Made by a program: the position numbers and the translations under genes. This document shows positions 17,721-27,036 of a stretch of 64,000 nt of DNA, piece by piece (within the stretch, counting starts at the first letter, position 1; every line of letters begins with the position of its first letter). Below the pieces are notes generated by a model. The model saw only the letters and a program-made list of their open reading frames with translations, was not told the DNA's origin and did no database searches. The stretch lies in contig NZ_CAMLJP010000012.1 in NCBI RefSeq assembly GCF_946480385.1, positions 1 through 64,000 on the forward strand. Reading direction: 5' to 3'. Origin of the DNA: an uncultured Azospirillum sp. (GTDB lineage Bacteria; Pseudomonadota; Alphaproteobacteria; Azospirillales; Azospirillaceae).

Positions 17721-18461
17721 ATGCCCTCACCCGCGCTGACCAACCGACTGCGTCCGACCGACTCGATCGTCATCCTGACCGGGGCCGGGATCTCCAAAGA
17801 ATCGGGGCTGGACACCTTCCGCTGCGCCGGCGGCATCTGGAGCCAGGTCGATCTGGAGGATGTGGCGACGCCGGAAGGGTTCGCGCGCAACCCCGACCTC
17901 GTCCACCGCTTCTACAACGACCGCCGGCGCGGTCTCGCCGACCCGGCGGTGCAGCCCAACGCGGCGCACAAGGCGCTGGCGGAGCTGGAGCGGCGCTGGA
18001 AGGGCGAGGTCCTGCTGGTGACGCAGAACATCGATAATCTGCACGAGCGCGGCGGGTCGAAGGCACCGCTGCACATGCATGGCGAGCTGTTGAAGGCCTT
18101 CTGCCTGCATTGCCGCACCGTGACGGAGGTGCAGGGCGACCTGTCGGTGCACGACCATTGCCTGACCTGTGGGCGCAAGGGCGGCATGCGGCCCGACGTG
18201 GTGTGGTTCGGCGAGATGCCCTATCAGATGGAGCGCATCCAGCGGGCGCTGGAGGAATGCGACCTGTTCGTGTCGATCGGCACGTCGGGCCATGTCTATC
18301 CGGCTGCCGGATTCGTGGCGGAGGCGCGGTCCGCCGGCGCCTATACGGTCGAGCTGAACCTGGAACCGTCGGAGGGCGCCTCCTATTTCCACAGCTCCAT
18401 CCACGGCCCGGCGACCCAGGTGGTGCCGGCCTTCGTCCAGGATTTGCTGACGCTTGTCTGA
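17721..18461 (+). CDS. cobB: NAD-dependent protein deacylase, sirtuin class III
   Basis: 246 residues. NAD-dependent removal of acyl groups from lysine, with nicotinamide and O-acyl-ADP-ribose as products. Motifs present: GAGISKESGLDTFR (21-34, NAD binding), TQNIDNLHERGG (101-112), catalytic His120 in HMHGEL, and a zinc site Cys128/131/147/150. Tyr65 and Arg68 (FYNDRR) match the Y-x-x-R pair that lets class III sirtuins (SIRT5, E. coli CobB) accept succinyl- and malonyl-lysine. The stop overlaps the start of the next gene. Confidence 0.94.
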   Translation: MPSPALTNRLRPTDSIVILTGAGISKESGLDTFRCAGGIWSQVDLEDVATPEGFARNPDLVHRFYNDRRRGLADPAVQPNAAHKALAELERRWKGEVLLVTQNIDNLHERGGSKAPLHMHGELLKAFCLHCRTVTEVQGDLSVHDHCLTCGRKGGMRPDVVWFGEMPYQMERIQRALEECDLFVSIGTSGHVYPAAGFVAEARSAGAYTVELNLEPSEGASYFHSSIHGPATQVVPAFVQDLLTLV

Positions 18462-19065
18462 TGACATCGTTGAAGGCGGCTCAAACCTCGACCGCCTGTT
18501 CGCGAGGGTGCGCGCCTGCACGCTGTGTGCGGGGGTGCTGCCCCATGGCTGCCGCCCGGTCGTGCGCGGCAGCCCGACCGCCCGGCTGCTGATCGTCGGG
18601 CAGGCGCCCGGCGCGCGGGTGCATGCCAGCGGCATCCCGTGGGACGATGCCTCCGGCGACCGGCTGCGCAAGTGGCTGGCGATGGACCGCGCCGCCTTCT
18701 ACGATGAATCCCGCATCGCCGTGGTGCCGATGGGGCTGTGCTATCCCGGCACCATGCCGAAGGGGGGCGATTACCCGCCGCGGCCCGAATGCGCGCCCCT
18801 GTGGCACCCGCCGCTGCTGGACGCGCTGTCGGGCGTGCGGCTGACGCTGCTGATCGGGCAATACGCCCAGGCGCGCTATCTCGGCGAGCGGCGCAAGGCG
18901 ACGATGACGGAGACGGTGGCGAGCTGGCGGGAATACGGCCCGGCCTTCATGCCGCTGCCGCACCCGAGCTGGCGCAACACCGCTTGGCTGAACCGGAACC
19001 CTTGGTTCGAGGAGGAACTGGTGCCGGCCCTGCGCCGCCGGGTGGCCGACGCGCTGGAAGGCTGA
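18454..19065 (+). CDS. Uracil-DNA glycosylase family protein
   Basis: 203 residues from TTG 18454, which overlaps the cobB stop by 8 bp, suggesting coupling. The frame begins with a CxxC pair (VRACTLCAGVLPHG), then LLIVGQAPGARVHASGIPWDD, the GxAPG nucleotide-binding motif of the UDG superfamily (family 4/5-like), and ends with PLPHPSWRNT, the H-P-S loop that contacts DNA. Only two N-terminal cysteines are evident instead of the four needed for the 4Fe-4S cluster of family 4, so the activity may differ. The start codon is uncertain. Confidence 0.8.
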   Translation: MSDDIVEGGSNLDRLFARVRACTLCAGVLPHGCRPVVRGSPTARLLIVGQAPGARVHASGIPWDDASGDRLRKWLAMDRAAFYDESRIAVVPMGLCYPGTMPKGGDYPPRPECAPLWHPPLLDALSGVRLTLLIGQYAQARYLGERRKATMTETVASWREYGPAFMPLPHPSWRNTAWLNRNPWFEEELVPALRRRVADALEG

Positions 19066-19087
19066 ACGGCGCCCTCCTGCCCTCCCC

Positions 19088-19498
19088 TTACTCCATGGTC
19101 TCGATCCGCTCCATGTCCTCGTCGGAGAAGCCGAAATGGTGGCCGATCTCGTGGATCAGGACATGGCGGACGATGGCCGGCAGCTCCTCCCCCGTCTCGC
19201 ACCAGTAATCCAGGATCGGCCGGCGGTAGAGGAAGATCATGTCCGGCCCGCCGCGCAGGTCGGCGACGCTTTGCCGCGTCAGATCCACGCCCCGATAGAG
19301 CCCCAACAGGTCGAATGGGCTTTCCAGCTCCATCTCCCGCTCGGTATCCTCATCGGGAAAATCCTCGACATGGATGACGAGGTTCCCGACCGGGGCGAGC
19401 AGCTCCGCCGGGATGGTGTCGAGCGCCTCTTCGGCCATGCGCTCCAGGTCTTCGACCGTGGGCGGAACCGTATGGGGACCTGAAGGTTTCCGTATCAT
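19088..19498 (-). CDS. Zincin-like metallopeptidase family protein
   Basis: 136 residues from the ATG that begins MIRKPSG. The signature HEIGHHFG (116-123) is the zinc-binding HExxH motif followed by HFGFSDEDM, as in the small cytoplasmic metallopeptidase family common in alpha- and actinobacteria (DUF1025-like). The N-terminal VEDLERMAEEALDTIPAEL and ESPFDLLGLYRG also match that family. A longer frame to 19534 exists, but the extra residues have no family support. Substrate unknown. It converges on the UDG-like gene. Confidence 0.85.
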   Translation of the reverse strand: MIRKPSGPHTVPPTVEDLERMAEEALDTIPAELLAPVGNLVIHVEDFPDEDTEREMELESPFDLLGLYRGVDLTRQSVADLRGGPDMIFLYRRPILDYWCETGEELPAIVRHVLIHEIGHHFGFSDEDMERIETME

Positions 19499-19593
19499 GC
19501 CGCAGAAGGTAGCGAACCGCCGCCCGTTCGCCAAGAAGCTGCGGGAGGCAAAAGAGTGACGGCAAAAGAGTGACTGAGGAAAGGGAGGTCATC

Positions 19594-19896
19594 ATGTCCG
19601 ATCGCCTTGTCGGCGCCCATCGCCAGACGGCGCTGAAGGAACTGCACGGCTGGGCGGAGGTGTTGGAGCGCGACGCCATCCGCAAGACCTACCATTTCGC
19701 CGATTTCCCGGCCGCCTGGGGCTTCATGACCCAGGTCGCGCTGCTGGCCGAGAAGACCGGCCACCATCCCGAATGGTTCAACGACGTCGGGCGGGTGGAG
19801 GTGATCCTCTACACCCGCAGCGCCGATGCCGTGACCCAGGCCGACATCGACTTCGCCCACCGCCTGGACCAGATGGCGCCGCTCCACGACCGCTGA
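19594..19896 (+). CDS. phhB: Pterin-4a-carbinolamine dehydratase
   Basis: 100 residues. Dehydrates 4a-hydroxytetrahydrobiopterin to the quinonoid form, supporting aromatic amino acid hydroxylases; in bacteria without them it may serve molybdopterin-related or other pterin chemistry. The catalytic E-K-x-x-H-H-P motif is EKTGHHPEW, and the C-terminal ADIDFAHRLDQMA is conserved. ATG 19594 is preceded by GGGAGG. No phenylalanine hydroxylase gene is in the window. Gene symbol by family only. Confidence 0.9.
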   Translation: MSDRLVGAHRQTALKELHGWAEVLERDAIRKTYHFADFPAAWGFMTQVALLAEKTGHHPEWFNDVGRVEVILYTRSADAVTQADIDFAHRLDQMAPLHDR

Positions 19897-20009
19897 GGCG
19901 GCGGGCTTAAGGGTACAGCGGGAGCAAACGTCCGCCCCTGCTGTTACCCTTGTCCCGCCGCCGAACGGACGGCGGGACACCAGACCCGTGCAGTGCGGAG
20001 CCGCCGACC

Positions 20010-20321
20010 ATGCCGAAACCCCTGACCCTGTCCATCCCCCACTCGCTCGGCCGGGCGGAGGCCAAGCGCCGGCTGGTCGACGGCATGGGCGAGGTGCGGG
20101 CGCGCCTGAGCGCCGTGGCGGCCAGCGTCGACGACAGCTGGACCGAAGACCGCCTGAACTTCCGCGTCGTTGCGCTGGCCCAGACCATCGCCGGCCACAT
20201 CGACGTGCTGGACGACAGTGTCGAGATGGAGGTGCAGTTGCCTTGGGCGCTGGCGCTTCTGGCCGACAAGATCAAGAACAAGGTGACCCGTCAGGGCACG
20301 CTGATGCTGGAAAAGAAGTAA
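20010..20321 (+). CDS. Polyhydroxyalkanoic acid system family protein
   Basis: 103 residues starting MPKPLTLSIPHSLGRAEAKRRL, the N-terminus characteristic of the PHA_gran_rgn family (TIGR02610), with EVQLPWALALLADKIKN and GTLMLEKK at the end. Members are small soluble proteins found in PHA-producing bacteria. Their exact role is not established. ATG 20010 is chosen because it matches the family; the frame is open 60 nt further upstream. Confidence 0.8.
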   Translation: MPKPLTLSIPHSLGRAEAKRRLVDGMGEVRARLSAVAASVDDSWTEDRLNFRVVALAQTIAGHIDVLDDSVEMEVQLPWALALLADKIKNKVTRQGTLMLEKK

Positions 20322-20327
20322 GGGTTT

Positions 20328-20364
20328 GTGGGGAGGTGTCGGCTGACGATGCCCCCTCCCCCAC
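20328..20364. terminator. Possible bidirectional stem-loop between convergent genes
   Basis: GTGGGGAGG (20328-20336) can pair with CCTCCCCCAC (20355-20364) with one bulged C. It lies in the 54-bp gap between the convergent PHA-system gene and xerD. There is no T-run, so terminator function is uncertain. Confidence 0.35.
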
Positions 20365-20375
20365 CCTTACCTCCC

Positions 20376-21425
20376 CTACCCCTCCGAAGGCTCCTCCACC
20401 TTGCGGCGCGCCAGCGGGTGGTGGTCGTGCATGACCTTCTTCAGCCGTTCCGTCACCACATGGGTGTAGATCTGCGTCGTCGCGATGTCGGCATGGCCCA
20501 GCATCTTCTGGACGGAGCGCAGGTCGGCGCCATGGTCGAGCAGATGGGTGGCGAAGGCGTGGCGCAGGACGTGCGGGCTGACCTTCTCCGGGTCGATGCC
20601 GGAGTCGATGGCCAGTTGCTTCAACAACTGGGCGAAGCGCTGGCGCGTCAGGTGTCCTTCGGCCGAACTGCGTGACGGGAACAGGAAGGGGCTGTGCCCC
20701 GCCTCCGCACCGGCGGTCGGCGGGATGAAGTGACCGCGCAACGGGATGTAGCCGGCCAACGCCGCCAGCGCCGGGTCGGACAGCGGCACCATCCGTTCCT
20801 TGCCGCCCTTGCCGCGCACCAGCAGGCCGCGGCCGTCGCGCATGATCGCGGTCATCGGCAGGCCGACCAGTTCCGACACGCGCAGGCCGGTGGCATAGAG
20901 CACCTCCAGCAGCGCCACCAGCCGCATCCCTTCCGGCCCGCCGCGCGCCTCGGCGGTGGACAGCATGGCGCCGACCTCCGCCTCCGTCAGGATCTTGGGC
21001 AGCGGGCGGCCCTGCTTGGGGCTGTCGAGCGGCGAGGCGGGATCGTCGACGCGGCGACCCTCGGACAGCAGGAAACGGTAGAACTGCCGCATCGCCGACA
21101 GCCGCCGCGCCACGGTGCGCGGGGCGCCGTCCTTGCTCTGCACCGCCAGATAGGCGCGCAGGTCCTCGGTCCCGGCCGCCTCCAGCGCCACGCTGCGCTG
21201 GGCCAGCCAGCGGCCGAGGTCGGCAAGGTCGCGCTCATAGGCCAGCCGCGTGTTCACCGCCGCCCCGCGCTCCGCCGTCAGCATGTCGAGGAAGGCGTCC
21301 AGATGCGGGGAGGTGGCGACCGTGCGCGGCTTGCACGGCCGGCCGCGCCGCTTGGCACCGGGTTTGCCGGCGGCTTTGCCAGTGGCTGTGGCAGCGGCTT
21401 TGGCTGGGGACTTGCTGCCGGTCAT
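20376..21425 (-). CDS. xerD: Site-specific tyrosine recombinase XerD
   Basis: 349 residues. XerC/XerD resolve chromosome dimers at dif. After a basic Ala/Lys-rich leader (1-38) comes the SAM-like DNA-binding domain (LDAFLDMLTAERGAAVNTRL to about 130) and the catalytic domain with ATGLRVSELVGL (first catalytic Arg), VRGKGGKERMVPL (Lys), HVLRHAFATHLLDHGADLR (His-x-x-Arg), MLGHADIATTQIYTH (His and nucleophile Tyr). No mobile element borders it, so it is the housekeeping recombinase and not an integrase. The N-terminal basic leader is longer than in E. coli XerD (298 aa). Confidence 0.93.
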   Translation of the reverse strand: MTGSKSPAKAAATATGKAAGKPGAKRRGRPCKPRTVATSPHLDAFLDMLTAERGAAVNTRLAYERDLADLGRWLAQRSVALEAAGTEDLRAYLAVQSKDGAPRTVARRLSAMRQFYRFLLSEGRRVDDPASPLDSPKQGRPLPKILTEAEVGAMLSTAEARGGPEGMRLVALLEVLYATGLRVSELVGLPMTAIMRDGRGLLVRGKGGKERMVPLSDPALAALAGYIPLRGHFIPPTAGAEAGHSPFLFPSRSSAEGHLTRQRFAQLLKQLAIDSGIDPEKVSPHVLRHAFATHLLDHGADLRSVQKMLGHADIATTQIYTHVVTERLKKVMHDHHPLARRKVEEPSEG

Positions 21426-21467
21426 GGTGTCGGCGTCATGGTTGTGGTGGGTTCCCCAGGCATGAGG

Positions 21468-23378
21468 TCATTCGGCGGGTGAGGTGGGCGTGGAAGGGCC
21501 GGCGAGTGCGGCCATCGCCTCGCGGGCCAGCGCGCGGGCGTCCGGCTCCAGCCCGACCGCCTTCAGGTTGGCCGCGACGCGGGCGGTGACGACCGGCGGC
21601 AGGGCGGCGGGTCCGGCCTCCCCCATCAGCAGCAGGGCGACGGCCACCGTCTCGCCGATGCGGCCGCCGGCCGCGGCGTCGCCCAGCCGCTGCCACAGCG
21701 CCGGATCGACACCGGCATCGCTGCCGCTGGGCGGGCCGGCGCCGTCGGTGGCCTTCATCCACGCCTCGTCGGGGATGGCGACTCCGGTGGCCTGGAGAAG
21801 CGCCATCTGGCCGGCGATGCGGCTGCGGGCCATGCCATCGGCGCCGCGCAGCGCCTCGTCCAGCCACGCGGTCAGCGCGCGCGGATCCTCGGCACCGCGC
21901 CCGGTGGCGACCACGGACAGCGGCCACAGCCAGGCGGTGTCGGCGCTCCGCCCGCTGCGGAGCGCCAGATCCTGCCAGCGCCGCGCCTGGTCGAGCCGGC
22001 CGAGCGCGTAATAGAGCCGGGCCGCCGACGGGGCCAGTGCCGCGGCATCGCCGCTCGGCGACACGCTGTCGAGCAGCCCGGCGGCGGCATTGCCGACCGG
22101 ACCGACGCGCAGACGCGGATCGACCAACTCCACCGCCAGAGCGGCCAGCGCGACGCGCCGCCGTCCGTCCATCGCCGCCGCCATCGCCTGATGGACCAGC
22201 GCACGGGTGCGGGCGCTGCGGTCGCGCTGGGCGATGTCGCGCACCCTCAGCAGCTCGTCCCCCACCGCCGGCACCTGGGCATAGAGGTCCAGCAGTTGGC
22301 GGGCGTCCAGGAACAGCGAGGCTGCAGCCCGTTCGCCGGCGGCGGCGCGGGTGGCGGGATCGGTGGACGGGTTGGTGGCGATGGCGGCCAGCGCCGGCGG
22401 GTTGTCCAGCGGCAGCCGGTCGGGCGGCACGCCGATCCGCGCCGTGCGCATGGCGGCGAGCAGCAGCGCCAGCCCCTCGCCGTCGCCTTGCAGCGACAGC
22501 ATCCGGGCCGGCGGTGGTGCGGCGCCGGCCAGCGCCTCGGCCACCATCAGGAACGGGTCGGAGCGCCGGCCGGTGCCGCGCAGCGTGGCCAGCGCCTCAT
22601 CGGTGCCGGCCTGGTCACCGACGCGGGCGCGGCAGAACAGGGCCAGCCTGCTCCAGTAGGCGGAGGTGAAGCTCCGGCCGCGGGCCAGCGCCCGCGTGCA
22701 GTCAAAGCCGCCGCGCACCAGTTCCGCATCGGTCAGCGCCCTGGCCGCCGGTTCGTCCGCCGCCAGCGCCGCCGCCAGCGCCGCCGGCAGCAGGTCGGCC
22801 AGCTCGGCCGCCCCGGCGGGATCACCGAGCCGCGCCAGCTTCTCGATGCGCAGGGCGCCGAACCGGCGGGGCGGCGGCGCCTCACCCGTCGCGACGGCGG
22901 GCGAGCCGGCACTCAGCAGCAGCCGGCGCTCCAGCGCCTTGACGGTGGGGGACGGGGTGTCGACCGGAAGCGCGGCGATCAGGGGCAGAAGCTCCGCCCG
23001 GCCGATGCCGCGCCAGGGATCGCCGCCCAGCCCGCGCACGCCGCTGAGGGTGCCGGCGCCATCCGGGTCGGGCGCGCCCAACGGCTCGCTCGCGACGGGT
23101 GCCGGCCGCGCCACCACAGGGGACACGGCCGGCGGCGGGGTCACCACGGGCGGATAGGCCGGCACGACCGTCTGGGCGGAAGGCAGGGCGGGGGGCGGAA
23201 CAGCGGCAGGGGCAGGAACATCGGCCGCGGCATCGGGCGTCAGCCGGATGGGCGGGCCAAGGGCCTGGGCGGCCACGGCCACGGTCCAGCCGGCCGCCAG
23301 CAGCCCGGCCAGCAGCGGAACCGTGATCCGGGGGACGCCTCCGGCCGATGGTCGGGGTTCAGCGCGGGAAGCGCTCAT
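21468..23378 (-). CDS. Conserved hypothetical anchored protein, Ala/Pro-rich
   Basis: 636 residues from ATG 23378. One N-terminal hydrophobic segment (ITVPLLAGLLAAGWTVAVAA, about 20-39) acts as signal or anchor. A Pro/Ala/Val-rich linker (about 45-100) is followed by an all-helical alanine-rich body of about 500 residues that looks like TPR/alpha-solenoid repeats (for example SAARLYYALGRLDQARRWQD). No enzymatic motif was recognised. It overlaps by 20 bp with the 46-residue membrane protein gene upstream and is followed after 42 bp by xerD, so the three are probably one operon. Function unknown; placement in the periplasm is inference. Confidence 0.75.
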   Translation of the reverse strand: MSASRAEPRPSAGGVPRITVPLLAGLLAAGWTVAVAAQALGPPIRLTPDAAADVPAPAAVPPPALPSAQTVVPAYPPVVTPPPAVSPVVARPAPVASEPLGAPDPDGAGTLSGVRGLGGDPWRGIGRAELLPLIAALPVDTPSPTVKALERRLLLSAGSPAVATGEAPPPRRFGALRIEKLARLGDPAGAAELADLLPAALAAALAADEPAARALTDAELVRGGFDCTRALARGRSFTSAYWSRLALFCRARVGDQAGTDEALATLRGTGRRSDPFLMVAEALAGAAPPPARMLSLQGDGEGLALLLAAMRTARIGVPPDRLPLDNPPALAAIATNPSTDPATRAAAGERAAASLFLDARQLLDLYAQVPAVGDELLRVRDIAQRDRSARTRALVHQAMAAAMDGRRRVALAALAVELVDPRLRVGPVGNAAAGLLDSVSPSGDAAALAPSAARLYYALGRLDQARRWQDLALRSGRSADTAWLWPLSVVATGRGAEDPRALTAWLDEALRGADGMARSRIAGQMALLQATGVAIPDEAWMKATDGAGPPSGSDAGVDPALWQRLGDAAAGGRIGETVAVALLLMGEAGPAALPPVVTARVAANLKAVGLEPDARALAREAMAALAGPSTPTSPAE

Positions 23379-23499
23379 CCGGCAGAACCTTCTCCACCGT
23401 TTTCGACGGAGCCGGCAGGTCCCACGAGGCGAGGAACACCATGCCACCGGCGATCACCAGCAACAGCAGGACGAGGAGGATCGAGAGAAACCGGCTCAT
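23359..23499 (-). CDS. Small single-span membrane protein (46 aa)
   Basis: The frame MSRFLSILLVLLLL continues IAGGMVFLASW, then DLPAPSKTVEKVLPDERFPR and a TGA at 23359-23361. One transmembrane helix (about residues 4-26) with a short polar tail, W-D-x-P-A-P and V-E-K-V-x-P-D-x-R-F. From memory the tail is conserved among alphaproteobacteria, which supports this being a real gene. Its last 20 bp overlap the start of the 636-residue protein gene. Function unknown. Confidence 0.65.
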   Translation of the reverse strand: MSRFLSILLVLLLLVIAGGMVFLASWDLPAPSKTVEKVLPDERFPR

Positions 23500-23823
23500 G
23501 GCACCAGGGGCGTGTTGTGTCGGAAAAAACGGAGAAGCGGAGCGGAGCTACCACGCCCTGCGTCCGCAGGGCTTGGGACAAGCAATGGCTTTTCTGCTAA
23601 AGCATCCGCGGCCCCGGCCGGGGGCCGGGAGGCGGCGCAGTGTAGCCACAGGTCGGACCGCGGCGCAACCCGTCCACCCGAACTTCCGACAAGGCCGGAG
23701 CGCTTGTGCCGGCCAGCTTTCGGCGGGTATGAGTGTTGTCTGTTTCAGCGGTGTGACGGCCGGCGGGGACATCGGCCGGGAACATGGGCCTGCTGGCATC
23801 GAAGGGTACGGGTGGCGGATCGG

Positions 23824-24492
23824 ATGGATGTGATGGGACTGCGCAAGGCGATGACGGCCCAAGGTCCGGGTACGGGTGCGGCGGAGGATGCGGAGCCGCT
23901 GCTGCCGCGCACCGTGGTGCTGGTCGGGCTGATGGGGGCCGGCAAGAGCGCCATCGGGCGCCGGCTGGCGACGCGCCTGCACCTGCCCTTCCGCGACGCC
24001 GACACCGAGATCGAGGCTGCGGCCGGCTGCACCATCGCCGAGATCTTCGCCCGCGACGGCGAGCCGGTCTTCCGTTCCGTCGAACGCCGCATCATCAGCC
24101 GTCTGGTGAAGGACGAGCCGGTGCATATCCTGGCGACCGGCGGCGGCGCCTTCATGGACCCGGAGACCCGCGCCGCCATCCGCCAGCACGGCGTGTCGGT
24201 CTGGCTGCGCGCCGAGCTGGACGTCCTGGTCGCCCGCACCGCCCGGCGCACCCACCGCCCCATCCTGAACCAGGGCGACCCGCGCGCCATCCTCGGCCGG
24301 CTGATGGAGCAGCGCTATCCCATCTATGCCGAGGCTGACCTGACCGTGGTCAGCGACGAACGGCCGCCCGACGTGACGGTGGAGCTGGTGATCGACGCGC
24401 TGGAGGCGCATTTCGGCGTCCAGCTTCCCCACCGGCCGCCGCGCGGCGGACGATCCGGCAAGGGCGACGCCGCCAAGACGGACGCCTCCTGA
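23824..24492 (+). CDS. aroK: Shikimate kinase
   Basis: Phosphorylates shikimate at the 3-OH with ATP (aromatic amino acid pathway, step 5). Walker A GLMGAGKSAIGRRLA, shikimate-binding DADTEIE, RSVERR, ATGGGAF and the lid region THRPILN are all present. The start is uncertain: ATG 23824 (MDVMGL) and ATG 23833 are both possible, giving 222 or 219 residues, and the frame remains open upstream without family support. A basic, Gly-rich C-terminal tail (about 25 residues) is extra. It is followed 49 bp later by aroB, a common aroK-aroB pairing. Confidence 0.92.
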   Translation: MDVMGLRKAMTAQGPGTGAAEDAEPLLPRTVVLVGLMGAGKSAIGRRLATRLHLPFRDADTEIEAAAGCTIAEIFARDGEPVFRSVERRIISRLVKDEPVHILATGGGAFMDPETRAAIRQHGVSVWLRAELDVLVARTARRTHRPILNQGDPRAILGRLMEQRYPIYAEADLTVVSDERPPDVTVELVIDALEAHFGVQLPHRPPRGGRSGKGDAAKTDAS

Positions 24493-24541
24493 TCCTCCTC
24501 CCCATCCCCTTCCCGACCCACCAGCTTCGCGGACTGCCCCG

Positions 24542-25687
24542 ATGACCTCCGTCTCCGCCACCACCCCGGCCGCTCTCGACACCGTCCGCCTGGAGCTGGG
24601 CGCCCGCAGCTACGACATCCTGGTCGGCGACGGCGTGCTGGCCCAATCCGGCGAGCGCATCGCCGCCGTCACCCGCGGCCGGGCGCCCATCGTGGTGACC
24701 GACGCCAACGTGGCGCCGCTGCATCTGGACAGGCTGAACGCCGCGATGGAGCGGGCGGGGATCGCGCCGCAGCCGGCCATCGTCCTGCCGGCCGGTGAGA
24801 AGACCAAGGACTTCGCCCATTTCCAGCAGCTGATGGACGACATCCTGGGCCGCGGGATCGAGCGGTCGACCGTCCTGCTCGCGCTGGGCGGCGGGGTGAT
24901 CGGCGATATCACCGGCTTCGCCGCGGCGTCGGCCCTGCGCGGCATCGACTTCATCCAGGTGCCGACCACGCTGCTGTCCCAGGTCGACAGCTCAGTCGGC
25001 GGCAAGACCGGCATCAACAGCCGCCACGGCAAGAACCTGATCGGCGCCTTCCACCAGCCGCGCCTGGTCATTGCCGACACCGCCACGCTGGACACCCTGC
25101 CCCGCCGCGAGGTGCTGGCCGGCTATGCCGAGGTGGTGAAATACGGCCTGATCCGCCAGCCCGACTTCTTCGCATGGCTGGAGCGGAACGGCCGGCGCGT
25201 GGTGGACGGCGACAGCGACGCCCGGCGCCATGCGGTGACGGTCAGCTGCCGCGCCAAGGCCGACATCGTCGGGGTGGACGAGCGCGAGAGCGGCGACCGC
25301 GCGCTGCTGAACCTGGGCCACACCTTCGGCCATGCGCTGGAGGCGGCGACCGGTTTCGGCCAGACCCTGCTGCATGGCGAGGCGGTGGCGATCGGCATGG
25401 TGCTGGCCTTCGACCTGTCGGTCCGGCTGGGGCTGTGCCCGGCCGAGGATGCCCGGCGCGCCCGCGCCCATCTGGCCGAGGTCGGCCTGCCGGTGCGCCC
25501 GGCCGACATCCCCGGCGTCGCCTGGGACGTCGATGGGCTGGTGACGTCGATGGCCAAGGACAAGAAGGTGCAGGATGGCCGCATCACCTTCATCCTGGCC
25601 GACCGCATCGGCAATGCCTTCACCCGCCGCGACGTCGATGCCGCCGCCGTCCGCGCCGTGCTGGACGAGTCGGTCCGGCCCGCCTGA
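24542..25687 (+). CDS. aroB: 3-dehydroquinate synthase
   Basis: 381 residues. NAD-dependent conversion of DAHP to 3-dehydroquinate, step 2 of the shikimate pathway. Conserved elements are ALGGGVIGDITGFAA (NAD binding), QVPTTLLSQVDSSVGGKTGIN, HGKNLIGAFHQP and the zinc ligands in LNLGHTFGHALE and LLHGEAVAIGM. Length and motif order are normal for the family. Second gene of the aroK-aroB operon. Confidence 0.96.
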   Translation: MTSVSATTPAALDTVRLELGARSYDILVGDGVLAQSGERIAAVTRGRAPIVVTDANVAPLHLDRLNAAMERAGIAPQPAIVLPAGEKTKDFAHFQQLMDDILGRGIERSTVLLALGGGVIGDITGFAAASALRGIDFIQVPTTLLSQVDSSVGGKTGINSRHGKNLIGAFHQPRLVIADTATLDTLPRREVLAGYAEVVKYGLIRQPDFFAWLERNGRRVVDGDSDARRHAVTVSCRAKADIVGVDERESGDRALLNLGHTFGHALEAATGFGQTLLHGEAVAIGMVLAFDLSVRLGLCPAEDARRARAHLAEVGLPVRPADIPGVAWDVDGLVTSMAKDKKVQDGRITFILADRIGNAFTRRDVDAAAVRAVLDESVRPA

Positions 25688-25805
25688 TTCGCGATATCAC
25701 GGACAATCCGTCTTTCGCACAATAGCCGCGCCGACGGTTGCCCGCCCATACTCCCCGGGCAAGACCGCGGCCATTCCGCCGCGGCGCAAACCGGGAGGAC
25801 GGGTG

Positions 25806-26294
25806 ATGAAGGCAATGATGGGGGTACCGGCCGTGGCGGCGCTGCTGCTGGCGGCGGCGCCGGCCATGGCGCTTGAGGTGCGCGAGCAGGCGACGATCAA
25901 GGCGCCGATCGAGCAGGTGTGGAAACAGATCGGCCCCTTCTGCGCCATCGGCGACTGGCACCCGGCGGTGGAGAGCTGCAACCTGCGCAAGACCGGGAAA
26001 AGCCAGGAGCGCGACATCGCGCTGAAGGGCGGCGGCGCCATCCAGGAACGGCTGACCGGCCTGTCCGCCGCCAAGCACCGGATGCGCTACACGCTGCTGA
26101 GCGGTCCGCTGCCGGTGAAGAACTACAACTCCACCATCCGGCTGAGCGCGGTGGACGCCCACACCACCCGCATCACCTGGTCCTCGAAGTTCGAGGCCAA
26201 GGGCGCCTCCGATGCGGAAGCCCGCAAGACCATCGCCGGCATCTACACCAGCGGCTTCGACGGGTTGCGCAAGCGGCTGGAATCCGGCCAGTAA
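25806..26294 (+). CDS. Exported SRPBCC/START-like protein
   Basis: 162 residues with a signal peptide (MKAMMGVPAVAALLLAAAPAMA) and a ligand-binding SRPBCC (polyketide cyclase/START) domain: TIKAPIEQVWKQIGPF (strand 1/helix 1) and the terminal helix EARKTIAGIYTSGFDGLRKRLES. The domain is known to hold a hydrophobic ligand; a periplasmic version suggests lipid or aromatic ligand handling, which is inference. GGGAGGACGGGTG precedes ATG 25806; GTG three bases upstream is also possible. Confidence 0.83.
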   Translation: MKAMMGVPAVAALLLAAAPAMALEVREQATIKAPIEQVWKQIGPFCAIGDWHPAVESCNLRKTGKSQERDIALKGGGAIQERLTGLSAAKHRMRYTLLSGPLPVKNYNSTIRLSAVDAHTTRITWSSKFEAKGASDAEARKTIAGIYTSGFDGLRKRLESGQ

Positions 26295-26460
26295 CCGCGC
26301 CGGTGGCAAAGACATACCGCGATATGTGGTAAGTCTCCAGCAATCGGTTCTATTGACTATCTGTGCATCAAGCTGACAGGATCGGTATGCCGCGCTGCGA
26401 AATCGCGGTCGAGTGCATCGTTCGTCCACAAAACCTGCAATCACGAGGGAGACGGGACAC

Positions 26461-26922
<462 letters not shown>

Positions 26923-27036
26923 CCGCAAGGTTGACCTATAGGTAACGCTGCGTTGCGGCGGGGTCGGGTTGACCGGGCGCCCGGCCCCGCCGATAGTCGA
27001 GGGTGAGCCATCCTCACTGCTGAACTGGAACGCCCG

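Noticed and set aside
20376..21425. XerD as a phage or island integrase
   Set aside because: No att-like repeats, no tRNA and no phage genes nearby; sequence and context fit the housekeeping recombinase.
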